In this document: positions 33,273 to 41,717 of the stretch, piece by piece
Layout of the letters: the number at the start of each line of letters is the position of its first letter
How positions within the stretch are numbered: the stretch's first letter is position 1
Source of the DNA: a virus
DNA length: 50,014 nucleotides
Virus record (IMG/VR): IMGVR_UViG_3300027834_000009
Coordinates: 1 to 50,014 of that record
Reading direction: 5' to 3' (one strand)
Program-made: the position numbers and the translations under genes
The notes under the pieces: model-generated
Databases searched by the model: none
What the model saw: only the letters and a program-made list of their open reading frames with translations
What the model was told of the DNA's origin: nothing

Positions 33273-34607
33273 TTGTTTGAATCTATAACCAAGCATTTCA
33301 AGAAAAGTACAGAGACGAAAGCCTCAGGCTACTTCCAAGGTCTAGGTGATGTTTCAGGTAATTCACTAAACGAGCTAATAGTGGGCGGGGGTAATTACAA
33401 CGTTACCCCACACACAGCAGCCCAACTGTATAGGCAATCTTCAGCTATCGCTATAGCTGTGGATACCATCGCTGAAGAGATTGAGCAGATTAAGCCAGTT
33501 CTTAAAATTGGTGATGACTTTATTGATAATCATCCTGTACTCGATTTACTAGCGCAGCCTAACCCAGATGAGTACAACGATACATTTTTAGGGCAATTAG
33601 CTAGGGATTGGTTGTTAAACCATGATTTTTACTTTGGCATGACTGGCAACATTAGAAGTGAACCGATAAGCCTTTACTCAGTACCTCCACAATACATTAC
33701 TGTACGTGAGGGTGAGAACCTGTACCCTAATTATTACATCGTTTATCGTGGGCTATTCACAGGTACTTTTAATCGCGACCAGCGAGGTCGAGAACGTGCA
33801 AGATATAAAGAGGGCAACCTTAAGGAATTAGCCCACTGTAGAGGCTATTCTAGCCGTCGAACGTTCACTAGTGGTGACAGCCCCATCAATGCGATATTAC
33901 TTGAGGCTCGCCAGCACATTCAAGGCCGATATCACAACCTTAAGTTGTTAGACAATGGTGGCCGCTTGAGTCTCGTTGCGATTTTCAAAGACCGGCTCGA
34001 CAACGACGAAATTCAAGAACGTCGAGAAGGTCTCAACGAGCAATTAGGAGGAGCCCATAATGCAGGCAAGATAGCCACAATTAGTGCTGATGATATGGAA
34101 TTGATGGAGTTTGGCACAACGAATAAGGACATGGATTACGCAAACCTAGATAGTGTGGTGTTCAATACCACAATGCTACGGTATAAAGTACCCCTACCTT
34201 TGGTTACTAACGACGCGAGTACATTTAATAATTTCTCTGAGGCTGTGTTCCACCTTTATGATCGCGCTATCATTCCCAACTATAAATCGGTAATGAACGG
34301 TCTTAGTCGAGTACTTTTGCCTCGTTTCAATATTGATGTGCGTAACGCTGAGTTAACATTCAATCCTGAGACCATTGAACCGCTAAAAGCTCGTCGATTG
34401 GATGAACTGGCCAAGCGTAAAGAAGTTGGTATTGAGACTATTAACGAATTACGAACATTGCTACCAAACAGAGAACCAATTGGTGAGGAGGGTGACGTGG
34501 TGTATCAGCCAGCCACTTTAACCCCAGTAGGGCAAGATTTATTTACAGATGATAATTATAGCAGCGCCGAGGAACAACGACGCGCACAACGGGGGAATAA
34601 TGAGTAA
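33273..34607 (+). CDS. Portal protein (HK97-like Phage_portal)
   Basis: 444 residues read from TTG 33273, behind AAGAGGG; no ATG fits better. Typical features: VTPHTAAQLYRQSSAIAIAV (start of the portal domain), the VDTIAEEIEQI helix, ...NHDFYFGMTGNIRSEPI, YSSRRTFTSGDSPINA and a C-terminal segment with FNPETIEPLKARRLDELAKR. The portal ring sits at one vertex and is the DNA entry channel. It lies next to the terminase, as usual. Confidence 0.92.
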   Translation: MFESITKHFKKSTETKASGYFQGLGDVSGNSLNELIVGGGNYNVTPHTAAQLYRQSSAIAIAVDTIAEEIEQIKPVLKIGDDFIDNHPVLDLLAQPNPDEYNDTFLGQLARDWLLNHDFYFGMTGNIRSEPISLYSVPPQYITVREGENLYPNYYIVYRGLFTGTFNRDQRGRERARYKEGNLKELAHCRGYSSRRTFTSGDSPINAILLEARQHIQGRYHNLKLLDNGGRLSLVAIFKDRLDNDEIQERREGLNEQLGGAHNAGKIATISADDMELMEFGTTNKDMDYANLDSVVFNTTMLRYKVPLPLVTNDASTFNNFSEAVFHLYDRAIIPNYKSVMNGLSRVLLPRFNIDVRNAELTFNPETIEPLKARRLDELAKRKEVGIETINELRTLLPNREPIGEEGDVVYQPATLTPVGQDLFTDDNYSSAEEQRRAQRGNNE

Positions 34608-34893
34608 TAAAGTAGGTCGTATAATATTTACTGGCGAGTTTCTGCGTGAGTCCACAGTTGATCAGCGCACCTCAATATTCAGTAAGTTTCATCCTTATGC
34701 CATTTACCCTGGGACGGATAGGGACACCTACGAATATTACGGTGTGTGTGAGGAATTCGACGAGGTAGAACCTGGCGAAGATACCCCGCTGTATCACATT
34801 GTAATTAAGGACGTTCACGGAGCCACGATAATATCATTTGACCGTATCGGTCCTCAGACTCTGCGGCAAGCATTCCCGTTGACGTTTAACTAA
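34600..34893 (+). CDS. Unknown small protein between portal and gpF genes
   Basis: 97 residues from ATG 34600, behind GGGGGAATA and overlapping the portal stop; a longer frame to 34549 is unlikely. The pattern is beta-rich and acidic (YGVCEEFDEVEPGEDTPLYH). No family recognised. Confidence 0.55.
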   Translation: MSNKVGRIIFTGEFLRESTVDQRTSIFSKFHPYAIYPGTDRDTYEYYGVCEEFDEVEPGEDTPLYHIVIKDVHGATIISFDRIGPQTLRQAFPLTFN

Positions 34894-35768
34894 TGTGTAT
34901 AATACATCAAATAGATTTCAAGCAGATTAGCCCAGATGCTGAGAGACAGCTGCGGGCTAAGATGGAACTAGAGGAAATGGTTAAGCCAGCATTGCGTGGC
35001 TATTTTCGACGCATCATCAGAGATTTTCGTAAAATTTATGCTGCATCCGGTCGACCTATTAATATGGATGCTTATAAAAGCGAATTAGAAGTAATTCTCA
35101 CCAGACATTACGAGCGTGTACAAAGGCGATTCAAAGATAATATTCTCAATCGTAATGGTGGTAAAAATTTAATCGCGTTCTCTTGTAAGCAAACATCAGA
35201 AGAACGCCAAAGACTGGACGAGCTAATTATAATCTCACTGGCTGCATGGGCTGTAGAGAAGAGAGCTAGGGCATTAAGCTTTATAACCGCCACCAATGAC
35301 GAGCAAATGCTAAGAGCTATTGAAGCGGCACGAAGAGAACTAATTGACGCTGGTATGCCTATTGATAATCGAACACTCGCCGTCGCATCATCTAGTATAT
35401 TAAGTCGCGCATTCAATACTCGAGTTGATAGGATTGCTGTCACTGAAACTGAAGAATCAGCGGAAGCCACAAACCAAATAGTTGCATCTGCTACCGCTGG
35501 CGCTGTACCGTTTAGTGCTGTGGCTATCCAAGGTATACAACCCGCTGTACAAACTACAGAAGTGATAAAAACTTGGCGTGACATGAATGATAGCGTAGTG
35601 CGTCCCTCACATCGCCTTATTAACGGGACAAGTATCACAGAAAGTGGTATATTTATAGTAGGCGGTAGCCGGTTAAGGTTTCCCAGTGATACAAGCTTAG
35701 GAGCTTCAATCTCTGAAATTATCAACTGTAGATGTTTTGCAGATTATCAAATAGGATTTCCAACATGA
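34893..35768 (+). CDS. Mu gpF-like minor head morphogenesis protein
   Basis: 291 residues. The C-terminal half has the gpF signature: RVDRIAVTETEESAEATNQI, then IKTWRDMNDSVVRPSHRLIN (K-x-W-x-x-x-x-D-x-x-x-R-x-S-H), FPSDTSLGASISEIINCRCF (P-D...NCRC). The N-terminal half is helical. Proteins of this group join the head during assembly or eject with DNA. Start TAATG overlaps the upstream stop; stop overlaps the protease start (ATGA). Confidence 0.85.
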   Translation: MCIIHQIDFKQISPDAERQLRAKMELEEMVKPALRGYFRRIIRDFRKIYAASGRPINMDAYKSELEVILTRHYERVQRRFKDNILNRNGGKNLIAFSCKQTSEERQRLDELIIISLAAWAVEKRARALSFITATNDEQMLRAIEAARRELIDAGMPIDNRTLAVASSSILSRAFNTRVDRIAVTETEESAEATNQIVASATAGAVPFSAVAIQGIQPAVQTTEVIKTWRDMNDSVVRPSHRLINGTSITESGIFIVGGSRLRFPSDTSLGASISEIINCRCFADYQIGFPT

Positions 35769-36754
35769 CAACTAAGTATTTAACCGTACCTTTTGAAATT
35801 AAGCAGGTTGAAGAAGAGGACGAGTTTTTCCGAGTCAAAGGCTTAGGATCTACATTTGGTAACGTAGACCGAGGCGGTGACATTGTAATTCGTGGTGCTT
35901 TCAAGCAATCACTCACCATGCTCAAGCAGCAAGCTCGTGCCATTCCTGGCAAGCAGATGTACAACAAAATTATACCAATGCTTTACCAGCATGATCCAAA
36001 TCAACCTATTGGTTCATTTATTGTGGTAGACGAATCTGAGCGCGGTTTAGAAATGGAAGCAATATTACCAAAGGCTGACACTTTCGTCAGTGGTAGAATC
36101 ATTCCGCAAATGAAAGTCGGTAGTCTCGCTGATCTATCCATTGGATACATCACCCGTGAAAGAGAATTCGACGAGGAAGGCAACCGCAAGCTAATACAAG
36201 TCGACCTAGTCGAAACCAGCTTAGTTACAATTCCAATGAATGAAATGGCCAATGTGACAGGTATGAAAGCCTTCAAGTTCAAAAATTTACCATTAGCTAA
36301 CCGCAATCATGAATATAATTCTACCGAATCATCAGCCCGAATCGCAGAGCTCAAGGGTGATGAATACGAGTCTTTAGGGATAGAAGATGTCATTGACGGC
36401 AAGCTGCACGTAGTACCTCAGGCTCTATTTGCTAAAGCTGCTGAGTTGTGGAATTCAAAGAGCACAGACAGTGCAACTATTAGTCATTTAGAGTGCTACT
36501 ATGATAAACTAGACCTCGAAAGTCCTTTTGAGGGTAAAAATGCGTTCCGTATCGATGATATAGACACACTCTCTGAAAAGGACTTAGAACAACTTTTGAA
36601 TCATGGCGCTGCTATGAGTCGAAAATCTGCTAAAAGAATTGTAGCCGCCTTACGTGTTGAGCGAGACGCCAACAAAGGGACCGAGCGAGACGCCGGATTC
36701 ACAGATCTAGTGGCAGATTTGAAAAGTTTTAACCAATCAATCAAACAAGGGTAA
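35765..36754 (+). CDS. HK97-like prohead protease with C-terminal extension
   Basis: The start ATG 35765 overlaps the gpF stop. Residues 1-165 match the U35/S78 prohead protease: GLGSTFGNVDRGGDIVIRGA, MLYQHDP with His76, LADLSIGY with Ser125 and ETSLVTIPMNEMA. The other 165 residues (with a LDLESPFEGKNAFRIDDID stretch) are an extension of unclear role, maybe a scaffold. The protease cuts the capsid precursor and itself in the prohead. Confidence 0.9.
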   Translation: MTTKYLTVPFEIKQVEEEDEFFRVKGLGSTFGNVDRGGDIVIRGAFKQSLTMLKQQARAIPGKQMYNKIIPMLYQHDPNQPIGSFIVVDESERGLEMEAILPKADTFVSGRIIPQMKVGSLADLSIGYITREREFDEEGNRKLIQVDLVETSLVTIPMNEMANVTGMKAFKFKNLPLANRNHEYNSTESSARIAELKGDEYESLGIEDVIDGKLHVVPQALFAKAAELWNSKSTDSATISHLECYYDKLDLESPFEGKNAFRIDDIDTLSEKDLEQLLNHGAAMSRKSAKRIVAALRVERDANKGTERDAGFTDLVADLKSFNQSIKQG

Positions 36755-36761
36755 TTCAACT

Positions 36762-38021
36762 ATGAGTACTGAATTAAAAGCAGCACAAGACGCAGCCATT
36801 GAAGCGAAAAAAGCGCTTACTGAGTTGCGTGAAAGTGTCGACAAATATGGGCAAGAGTCTATAGATGTTAAATCGCGTCTCGACAAGATGGACGAAGTTT
36901 TCGAAAAGTCCGAGAAACATAACGAGCTGATGGTTAAAAATCATGCTGATGGAATTAAAGCTGCTGAAGAACTGAAAGACCGCATTAAGGATTTAGAGCA
37001 TGACCTAGCTACTAAGGCCGATAACAATCCTGACTATAAAGAGACTCCCGAGTATAAAGCTCTTGAGACTTTTGTATCTAAGGGTCTTGATGGTATTGAG
37101 CCTGAAATGAAGCAATTGTTAAGAACTGATGATGCAACGCAGGGCGGTTACTTAACTATGTCAGAAATGGATAATATGATTATCCGCTCAATCACTGAAA
37201 TTTCGCCAGTTCGTACAGTGGCACGTGTTAAGTCTGTAGGTAAGAAAACCCTTGAGATCCCAGTAAGGACGGGTATTCCTACCGCCACCTATGAAGGTGA
37301 AGCGGCGACAAGTCGTCGTGACACTTCAACATATGGTAACGAAACATTAACCGCGTACCGTCAGACGGTTACGGTTCCGTATACTATGGACCAGTTAATG
37401 GACTCTAATTTCAGCCTAGAATCTGAGATTAATCAAGATGTTAGCGAAGCTTTTGCACAAGGTGAAGGTCGAGCAATGGTACTTGGTACAGGTTCAAAGC
37501 AACCTGAGGGATTCTTATCCGCTGCCGCAGGCTTAATCGGTGACGCAAATCGTATCCGTAATGGTGGGTCTGGTGCAGCTGGTACCTTTAGTACTGCAGA
37601 TGCAGACGCAATCATTCGCTTAACAGGTGATTTAAAAGTAGGTTACAACCCTTACTATTCTTTCAATCGTCGTACTTTGGCCACTTTAAGAACTGTCAAG
37701 GATACATCGGGCGCTTATATATTTCAGCAAGGTATTCCTACTGTCGGTGAGGCCAGCCTAGCCGGTGCAGTACCTAATACTATCGCAGGTCAACCTTATA
37801 TATTATTTGAGGATATGCCAGATATTGCGGCTAATTCGGTACCTGTAGTTTACGCTGACTTTATGCGCGGATATTGTGTAATCGACCGCACAGGTATGTC
37901 AATGGTTCGTGATGAGCTAACGCGTAAGCGTGAAGCAATCATTGAAATTACTTTCAATCGATGGAACTATGGACAGGTTGTACTACCTGAAGCATTCCAC
38001 CTATTACAAATGGGCGTTTAA
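36762..38021 (+). CDS. Major capsid protein (HK97 fold)
   Basis: 419 residues. Residues 1-110 are a coiled-coil delta domain (AAQDAAIEAKKALTELRESV, ...AAEELKDRIKDLEHDLATKA) normally removed by the protease. A linker (LLRTDDATQGGYLTMSEMDN) near 120-140 starts the mature capsid; typical HK97 features follow: ITEISPVRTVARVKSV, VPYTMDQLMDSNFSLE and GQPYILFEDMPDI near the end. Position right after the protease supports it. The exact cut site is not visible. Confidence 0.93.
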   Translation: MSTELKAAQDAAIEAKKALTELRESVDKYGQESIDVKSRLDKMDEVFEKSEKHNELMVKNHADGIKAAEELKDRIKDLEHDLATKADNNPDYKETPEYKALETFVSKGLDGIEPEMKQLLRTDDATQGGYLTMSEMDNMIIRSITEISPVRTVARVKSVGKKTLEIPVRTGIPTATYEGEAATSRRDTSTYGNETLTAYRQTVTVPYTMDQLMDSNFSLESEINQDVSEAFAQGEGRAMVLGTGSKQPEGFLSAAAGLIGDANRIRNGGSGAAGTFSTADADAIIRLTGDLKVGYNPYYSFNRRTLATLRTVKDTSGAYIFQQGIPTVGEASLAGAVPNTIAGQPYILFEDMPDIAANSVPVVYADFMRGYCVIDRTGMSMVRDELTRKREAIIEITFNRWNYGQVVLPEAFHLLQMGV

Positions 38022-38063
38022 TAGCGCTTGTTTTTGATTAACTAATTTAGGAGTTAAAAAATT

Positions 38064-38492
38064 ATGAAAGTATTTGATATGCATCATGATATTGCGCCAC
38101 GGCAAGCGTTGGCACAAGTAGCCATTACCACGGCTACTAATACTGATTGTACTCAAGTTGATACCGCAGGGTTTGAATCCTTACAATTTTTATTTTTGTT
38201 CGGGGTAATCGCAGCCGGTGGTGTGGCTACAATTGAGCTACATCATTCCGATACTGATGGTTTTACGCCTTCAGCTGAGACACTCGTCAGTACTGAGGAA
38301 ACATTAGGTAACACAACTATTGCTGACACCAATGATAACCTTGTAGGGAGAATTGGGTACATCGGAAAGAGTCGTTACGTAGTAGCTAGAATTGTGTCAA
38401 CCACAGTAAACAGCATTGCAGTAGCTGCGATCTCTGTATTGGGTACACCACATCATGCGCCTGTCGCTGATGGACCCTTAGCTGCACAGTAG
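38064..38492 (+). CDS. Small head protein (possible decoration), unknown
   Basis: 142 residues behind TTAGGAG. The order ATNTDCTQVDTAGFESLQFL, GGVATIELHHSDTDGF, then RIGYIGKSRYVVARIVST is typical of phage proteins coded directly after the capsid (VxLxGFExxTxxVxxG...RYVRV). Probably a head decoration or stabilising protein; proof is lacking. A terminator follows. Confidence 0.6.
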   Translation: MKVFDMHHDIAPRQALAQVAITTATNTDCTQVDTAGFESLQFLFLFGVIAAGGVATIELHHSDTDGFTPSAETLVSTEETLGNTTIADTNDNLVGRIGYIGKSRYVVARIVSTTVNSIAVAAISVLGTPHHAPVADGPLAAQ

Positions 38493-38497
38493 TTAAC

Positions 38498-38519
38498 AAT
38501 CCACCCCTAAGGGTGGATT
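38498..38519 (+). terminator. Rho-independent terminator after the capsid genes
   Basis: AATCCACCC and GGGTGGATT form a perfect 9-bp stem with a CTAA loop; TTACTTTT follows. It probably reduces read-through so that capsid genes are expressed more than the connector and tail genes. Confidence 0.85.
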
Positions 38520-38549
38520 TACTTTTCTCCTTAACATGGGGTACCTAAT

Positions 38550-38897
38550 ATGAACGACGAAGTTAAAAAAACAGGAATTGTAATTATTGAAGATTGTAGT
38601 TATGCGTTTGATTGCGTTAACATAATTCATTTCGATAAAGACCAAATTGTAAAAGATGAAAATCAAGCGGCCATTCTTTTGGGTTGCGGATACGCCGAAG
38701 AACGTGACATCAATGATGTTGATTTTGATAAGCTTGCAAAAGATCTTGAAGTTGCACAAGCTGCGTTAGTTGAGGCTACTGAAAAGCACGATAAATCTGA
38801 AGCCAAAGACAAAAGTAAGTTAGCCAAAGCTATCGAGGAAGCGACAGAACAGGTTAAAAATGCAGAGAAAGCAATGACGGAAGCATTAGAGGGCTAG
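38550..38897 (+). CDS. Unknown structural-module protein with charged C-terminal helix
   Basis: 115 residues. The first 60 are acidic (IIEDCSYAFDCVNIIHFDKD), and the last 50 form a charged helix (LAKAIEEATEQVKNAEKAMT). It lies between the capsid genes and the connector, a slot often used by small head-completion genes. No name can be supported. Confidence 0.55.
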   Translation: MNDEVKKTGIVIIEDCSYAFDCVNIIHFDKDQIVKDENQAAILLGCGYAEERDINDVDFDKLAKDLEVAQAALVEATEKHDKSEAKDKSKLAKAIEEATEQVKNAEKAMTEALEG

Positions 38898-38899
38898 TC

Positions 38900-39511
38900 G
38901 TGGGTAATAAAATCAAACCCAACTACTACGAGACCACCTTTACGGACCCGGTGCCAGTGGTGGTCTCTTTAGATTTAATAAAATGTCAAGGTCGCATTGA
39001 TTATAATGATGATGACGCATTGCTAGAAATTTATCGCGATACGGCAATTGAACGTATTGAAGATTTAACCAATCGATTATTAAGACCTGCTAGCGTAGTT
39101 TGTCACGCAGCATTTGAGGATCTAACAGAATTCGAGAGATATCCTTTTGTAGAGTTAGAACGCAATCCCTGTCAGTCGGTTACGTTGGTTGAATTCCACA
39201 ATGGTACAGACTTCGAGACTATCGATGTTGACAATTACCTAGTGGAACAAAAAGCGGGTTACTGGAGAGTCCAGTTATATCCTTATCAATTTTTCAGAAA
39301 TTATACATTCCCTGTCGATGTTCCTTATCCTATCCGTATCACTTTTGATGCTGGATATCCTGACGGTCAAATAACAGCAAAATTAAAGCTTGCTGTTATG
39401 CAGTATGCTGTATGGCTTTGGAATAATCGAGGCGATTGTAGCGAGGAAGATTTACCGCCTGCATTATGGGACCTTATCGGACAATGTCGAATAGTTAGAG
39501 TTTTTGGATAA
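38900..39511 (+). CDS. Head-tail connector (phiE125 gp8/HK97 gp6-like)
   Basis: 203 residues from GTG 38900. VSLDLIKCQGRIDYNDDDAL (N-terminal helical gp6 feature), IYRDTAIERIEDLTNRLLRP, then a beta part FVELERNPCQSVTLVEF, VPYPIRITFDAGYPDG and LAVMQYAVWLWNNRGDC. This is a typical connector that binds under the portal. It overlaps the next gene by one base. Confidence 0.82.
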   Translation: MGNKIKPNYYETTFTDPVPVVVSLDLIKCQGRIDYNDDDALLEIYRDTAIERIEDLTNRLLRPASVVCHAAFEDLTEFERYPFVELERNPCQSVTLVEFHNGTDFETIDVDNYLVEQKAGYWRVQLYPYQFFRNYTFPVDVPYPIRITFDAGYPDGQITAKLKLAVMQYAVWLWNNRGDCSEEDLPPALWDLIGQCRIVRVFG

Positions 39512-39930
39512 TGGCCACTTGTAAAACTCGTCGATTCCCACGAGAAAAAGTATGTGCTGGTGATTTACGTCATCGTATCACCATAGAACAGCGTACTCAT
39601 GTAGAACCTCAGCCTGGTCTAAATACAGGTGTGGGGTCTATGCAGTATCAAATAATTAAACGTTGCTATGCTGGTATTAAGACACTTAGCGGCATGTTTA
39701 GTGGCACCGCTAGGTTTGACGGTACCAACATTGAAGATAGACCTACTCACACATTCACTATTCGACGAGACCCGAATTTTTCTTTGATTGAGGCTAGTAA
39801 TTATTTTATTCGTTACAATTCCAGACTATTTAGAATATTAAGAGCAGCTATCAAAGACGAAGATAATAATATAGTGGATATATCCGCCACCGAACGAGGA
39901 GTGGATACTCAAGAGGCTAATCAGGCATGA
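39511..39930 (+). CDS. Head-tail adaptor (SPP1 gp16/HK97 gp7-9 type)
   Basis: 139 residues. The GDLRHRITIEQRT start and later YAGIKTLSGM, RFDGTNIEDRPTHTFTIRRD, RLFRILRAAIKDEDNNIVDI are the pattern of Phage_H_T_join proteins. It should close the neck between head connector and tail. Overlaps the next gene by 4 bases. Confidence 0.85.
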   Translation: MATCKTRRFPREKVCAGDLRHRITIEQRTHVEPQPGLNTGVGSMQYQIIKRCYAGIKTLSGMFSGTARFDGTNIEDRPTHTFTIRRDPNFSLIEASNYFIRYNSRLFRILRAAIKDEDNNIVDISATERGVDTQEANQA

Positions 39931-40370
39931 CGGTTAGGGTATCAGTTCATGCTCGTAGCAAGCGAGTATTAATAGCACTTAGGAATCATAACACCCAGTT
40001 TGATCAAGGGATACATGAGGCTCTTTATGATATTGGACGCATTACGCAAACTGAGATTAGGCGCTTGCTTGATACTGGTCCTAAGACTGGTAGAATATAC
40101 TCCAGACCCGGAGGGCGAAGACATAGAGCCTCGGCACCTGGAGAAGCCCCCGCGACCGATACCGGGGCATTAGCTAAATCAGTTGATTATGTTGTTCAAA
40201 GTGCTATAAGAATGGAAGTAGGCGACCGAGAACATTATGGTGAGTATTTAGAGGACGGCACCCGTAGGATGCGAGCTAGACCTCATGTTGTACGGGGTGC
40301 TAATAACACAGCTGGTAGAGCTGTGGTGCTATTAAGTGAGAGAGTCATCCCAAGGTTAGGCATACTATAA
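39927..40370 (+). CDS. HK97 gp10-like neck/tail completion protein
   Basis: 147 residues with ALYDIGRITQTEIRRLLDTG, a basic segment RPGGRRHRASAPGEAPATDT, GALAKSVDY and YGEYLEDGTRRMRARPHV (the common G-x-x-Y-xxx-LE-x-GT-x-x-x-x-xRP motif). These proteins finish the neck or tail-joining ring. Overlaps the next gene by one base. Confidence 0.82.
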   Translation: MTVRVSVHARSKRVLIALRNHNTQFDQGIHEALYDIGRITQTEIRRLLDTGPKTGRIYSRPGGRRHRASAPGEAPATDTGALAKSVDYVVQSAIRMEVGDREHYGEYLEDGTRRMRARPHVVRGANNTAGRAVVLLSERVIPRLGIL

Positions 40371-41482
40371 TGATTAGTCCTGAAGATATTGTATTTCATC
40401 TACAAACATTCATACCTAGATTTACTAATGACTTTAGTGAGCAAATCCAAGGCTCTGCTAGTGTGTTAGGAAATGTGGTCACAGTGCAAGCTAGTAATCA
40501 TGCATTACAAGACGGTAATAATATTATTGTCCGTGGGTCTAATTTTCAAAACCAATTATCTGACGTAACTATCAATGCAGATGGTTCAACCAGATTTATT
40601 ACAACTTTTGACCATGACCTAACAGAGCCTAGATTAGCGGAGGACCAAAGGACGTTAGTACTAGATGGAATTGCGGTTCCTTGGGAGGGTGCACACATCA
40701 TTGATAGTGTATCGAATAGACGAACCTTCGAAATACTCACGCCCATTGGTGAAACTATCGAGCCTGACATTACAAATGCGTTCCTCATTGAAAGTAGGTC
40801 TGCTGGTGTAGGTGGTTTACAGCAAGTGGATACTACTGATATAAGTTCATTCACGTTCAATTTATCCCCTGATTTCCCCACACTCCCTACTGGGGAAATT
40901 GGCGATATTGAAATTTTAAAATCAGTTAGGGTGTCGGGTGCTGCTGATCTTGCTAGGGCTGAGGAGTTGTACACCCAAAAAAGCGGCATAAACGCGACTA
41001 AGCCCTATTTATTTGTTATCATGTTAGATGCTGACGTATCGAAGGATAGGCATAGCTTGAATGATGGTGTGGGTACATTCACATCTCAGAATACAATGAA
41101 GCAAACTATATTACAAAATTTCGTAGTAGCCGCATTTATTCCTACTATTACGGATGTATCAGGATTCAAGGCTCAAGACTTAGCCTATAATGATTATTTT
41201 ACAGCGTTAGTCAACGTTATGTTTGGTTTTCAGTTTCCTGATCCTGAGACTCAACAAAACTATGTGACAGTTTCAAATGGTCACGGCCCTGCGGGTGATT
41301 ACAATTCGAGCTATTACATACACGTGTATAATTGGCAAACACCCAGTGTTATCACCTTTGATAATGGGTTTAATTTACAACCTGATGTAGCATTTAGAGA
41401 TATAACCGCTACATGGGATATTAACAGAGACGACATGTCACAAATGTCTAATAATATCAATCTCGATGATGAGGCGTTATAA
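40370..41482 (+). CDS. Tail terminator/Mu gp37-like protein with inserted beta domains
   Basis: 370 residues, much longer than the usual 150-200. The outer parts (PEDIVFHLQTFIPRFTNDFS at the start and YLFVIMLDADVSKDR onward) look like a tail completion protein of the Mu gp37 type. Between residues about 30 and 165 lie two Ig-like inserts: VTVQASNHALQDGNNIIVRG, then FDHDLTEPRLAEDQRTLVLD followed by RRTFEILTP. The second insert resembles a segment in the baseplate J start at the window end. Role assigned by location before the sheath gene. Confidence 0.6.
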   Translation: MISPEDIVFHLQTFIPRFTNDFSEQIQGSASVLGNVVTVQASNHALQDGNNIIVRGSNFQNQLSDVTINADGSTRFITTFDHDLTEPRLAEDQRTLVLDGIAVPWEGAHIIDSVSNRRTFEILTPIGETIEPDITNAFLIESRSAGVGGLQQVDTTDISSFTFNLSPDFPTLPTGEIGDIEILKSVRVSGAADLARAEELYTQKSGINATKPYLFVIMLDADVSKDRHSLNDGVGTFTSQNTMKQTILQNFVVAAFIPTITDVSGFKAQDLAYNDYFTALVNVMFGFQFPDPETQQNYVTVSNGHGPAGDYNSSYYIHVYNWQTPSVITFDNGFNLQPDVAFRDITATWDINRDDMSQMSNNINLDDEAL

Positions 41483-41483
41483 T

Positions 41484-41714
41484 ATGCTTAGTTCTAATAA
41501 GTTAGAGAATAAATCCATTACATTGCGTAATGATTCACAGGTTGAACTTAACGGTGTAGAACCAGGTCAATCAGTTAGTGTGAAGGTGGATAAAAAAGGG
41601 GTACCGCTACAACGTTTTTGGCGTGACCGTTTACGAGACTCAAGCTATGACGGTTGTGTCACCAATTTAAACTCGGCTAGCAACAAGCAAGCCCAAGCAA
41701 AAAAAGGTAAATAA
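41484..41714 (+). CDS. DUF2635-like small protein (Mu gp38 position)
   Basis: 76 residues from ATG 41484; a 6-codon longer frame exists in the stop region. ITLRNDSQVELNGVEPGQSV, then DKKGVPLQRFWRDRLRDSSY matches the pattern (V-x-x...L-x-x-x-G-x-x-V...FWxRRLxDxxV) of DUF2635 proteins that precede the Mu-like sheath. Function unknown. Confidence 0.7.
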   Translation: MLSSNKLENKSITLRNDSQVELNGVEPGQSVSVKVDKKGVPLQRFWRDRLRDSSYDGCVTNLNSASNKQAQAKKGK

Positions 41715-41717
41715 ACT

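Noticed and set aside
35108-35725. Leftward 205-codon frame inside the gpF gene
   Set aside because: It is antisense to a clearly recognised structural gene and has no matching motif; long antisense frames are common in this coding style.
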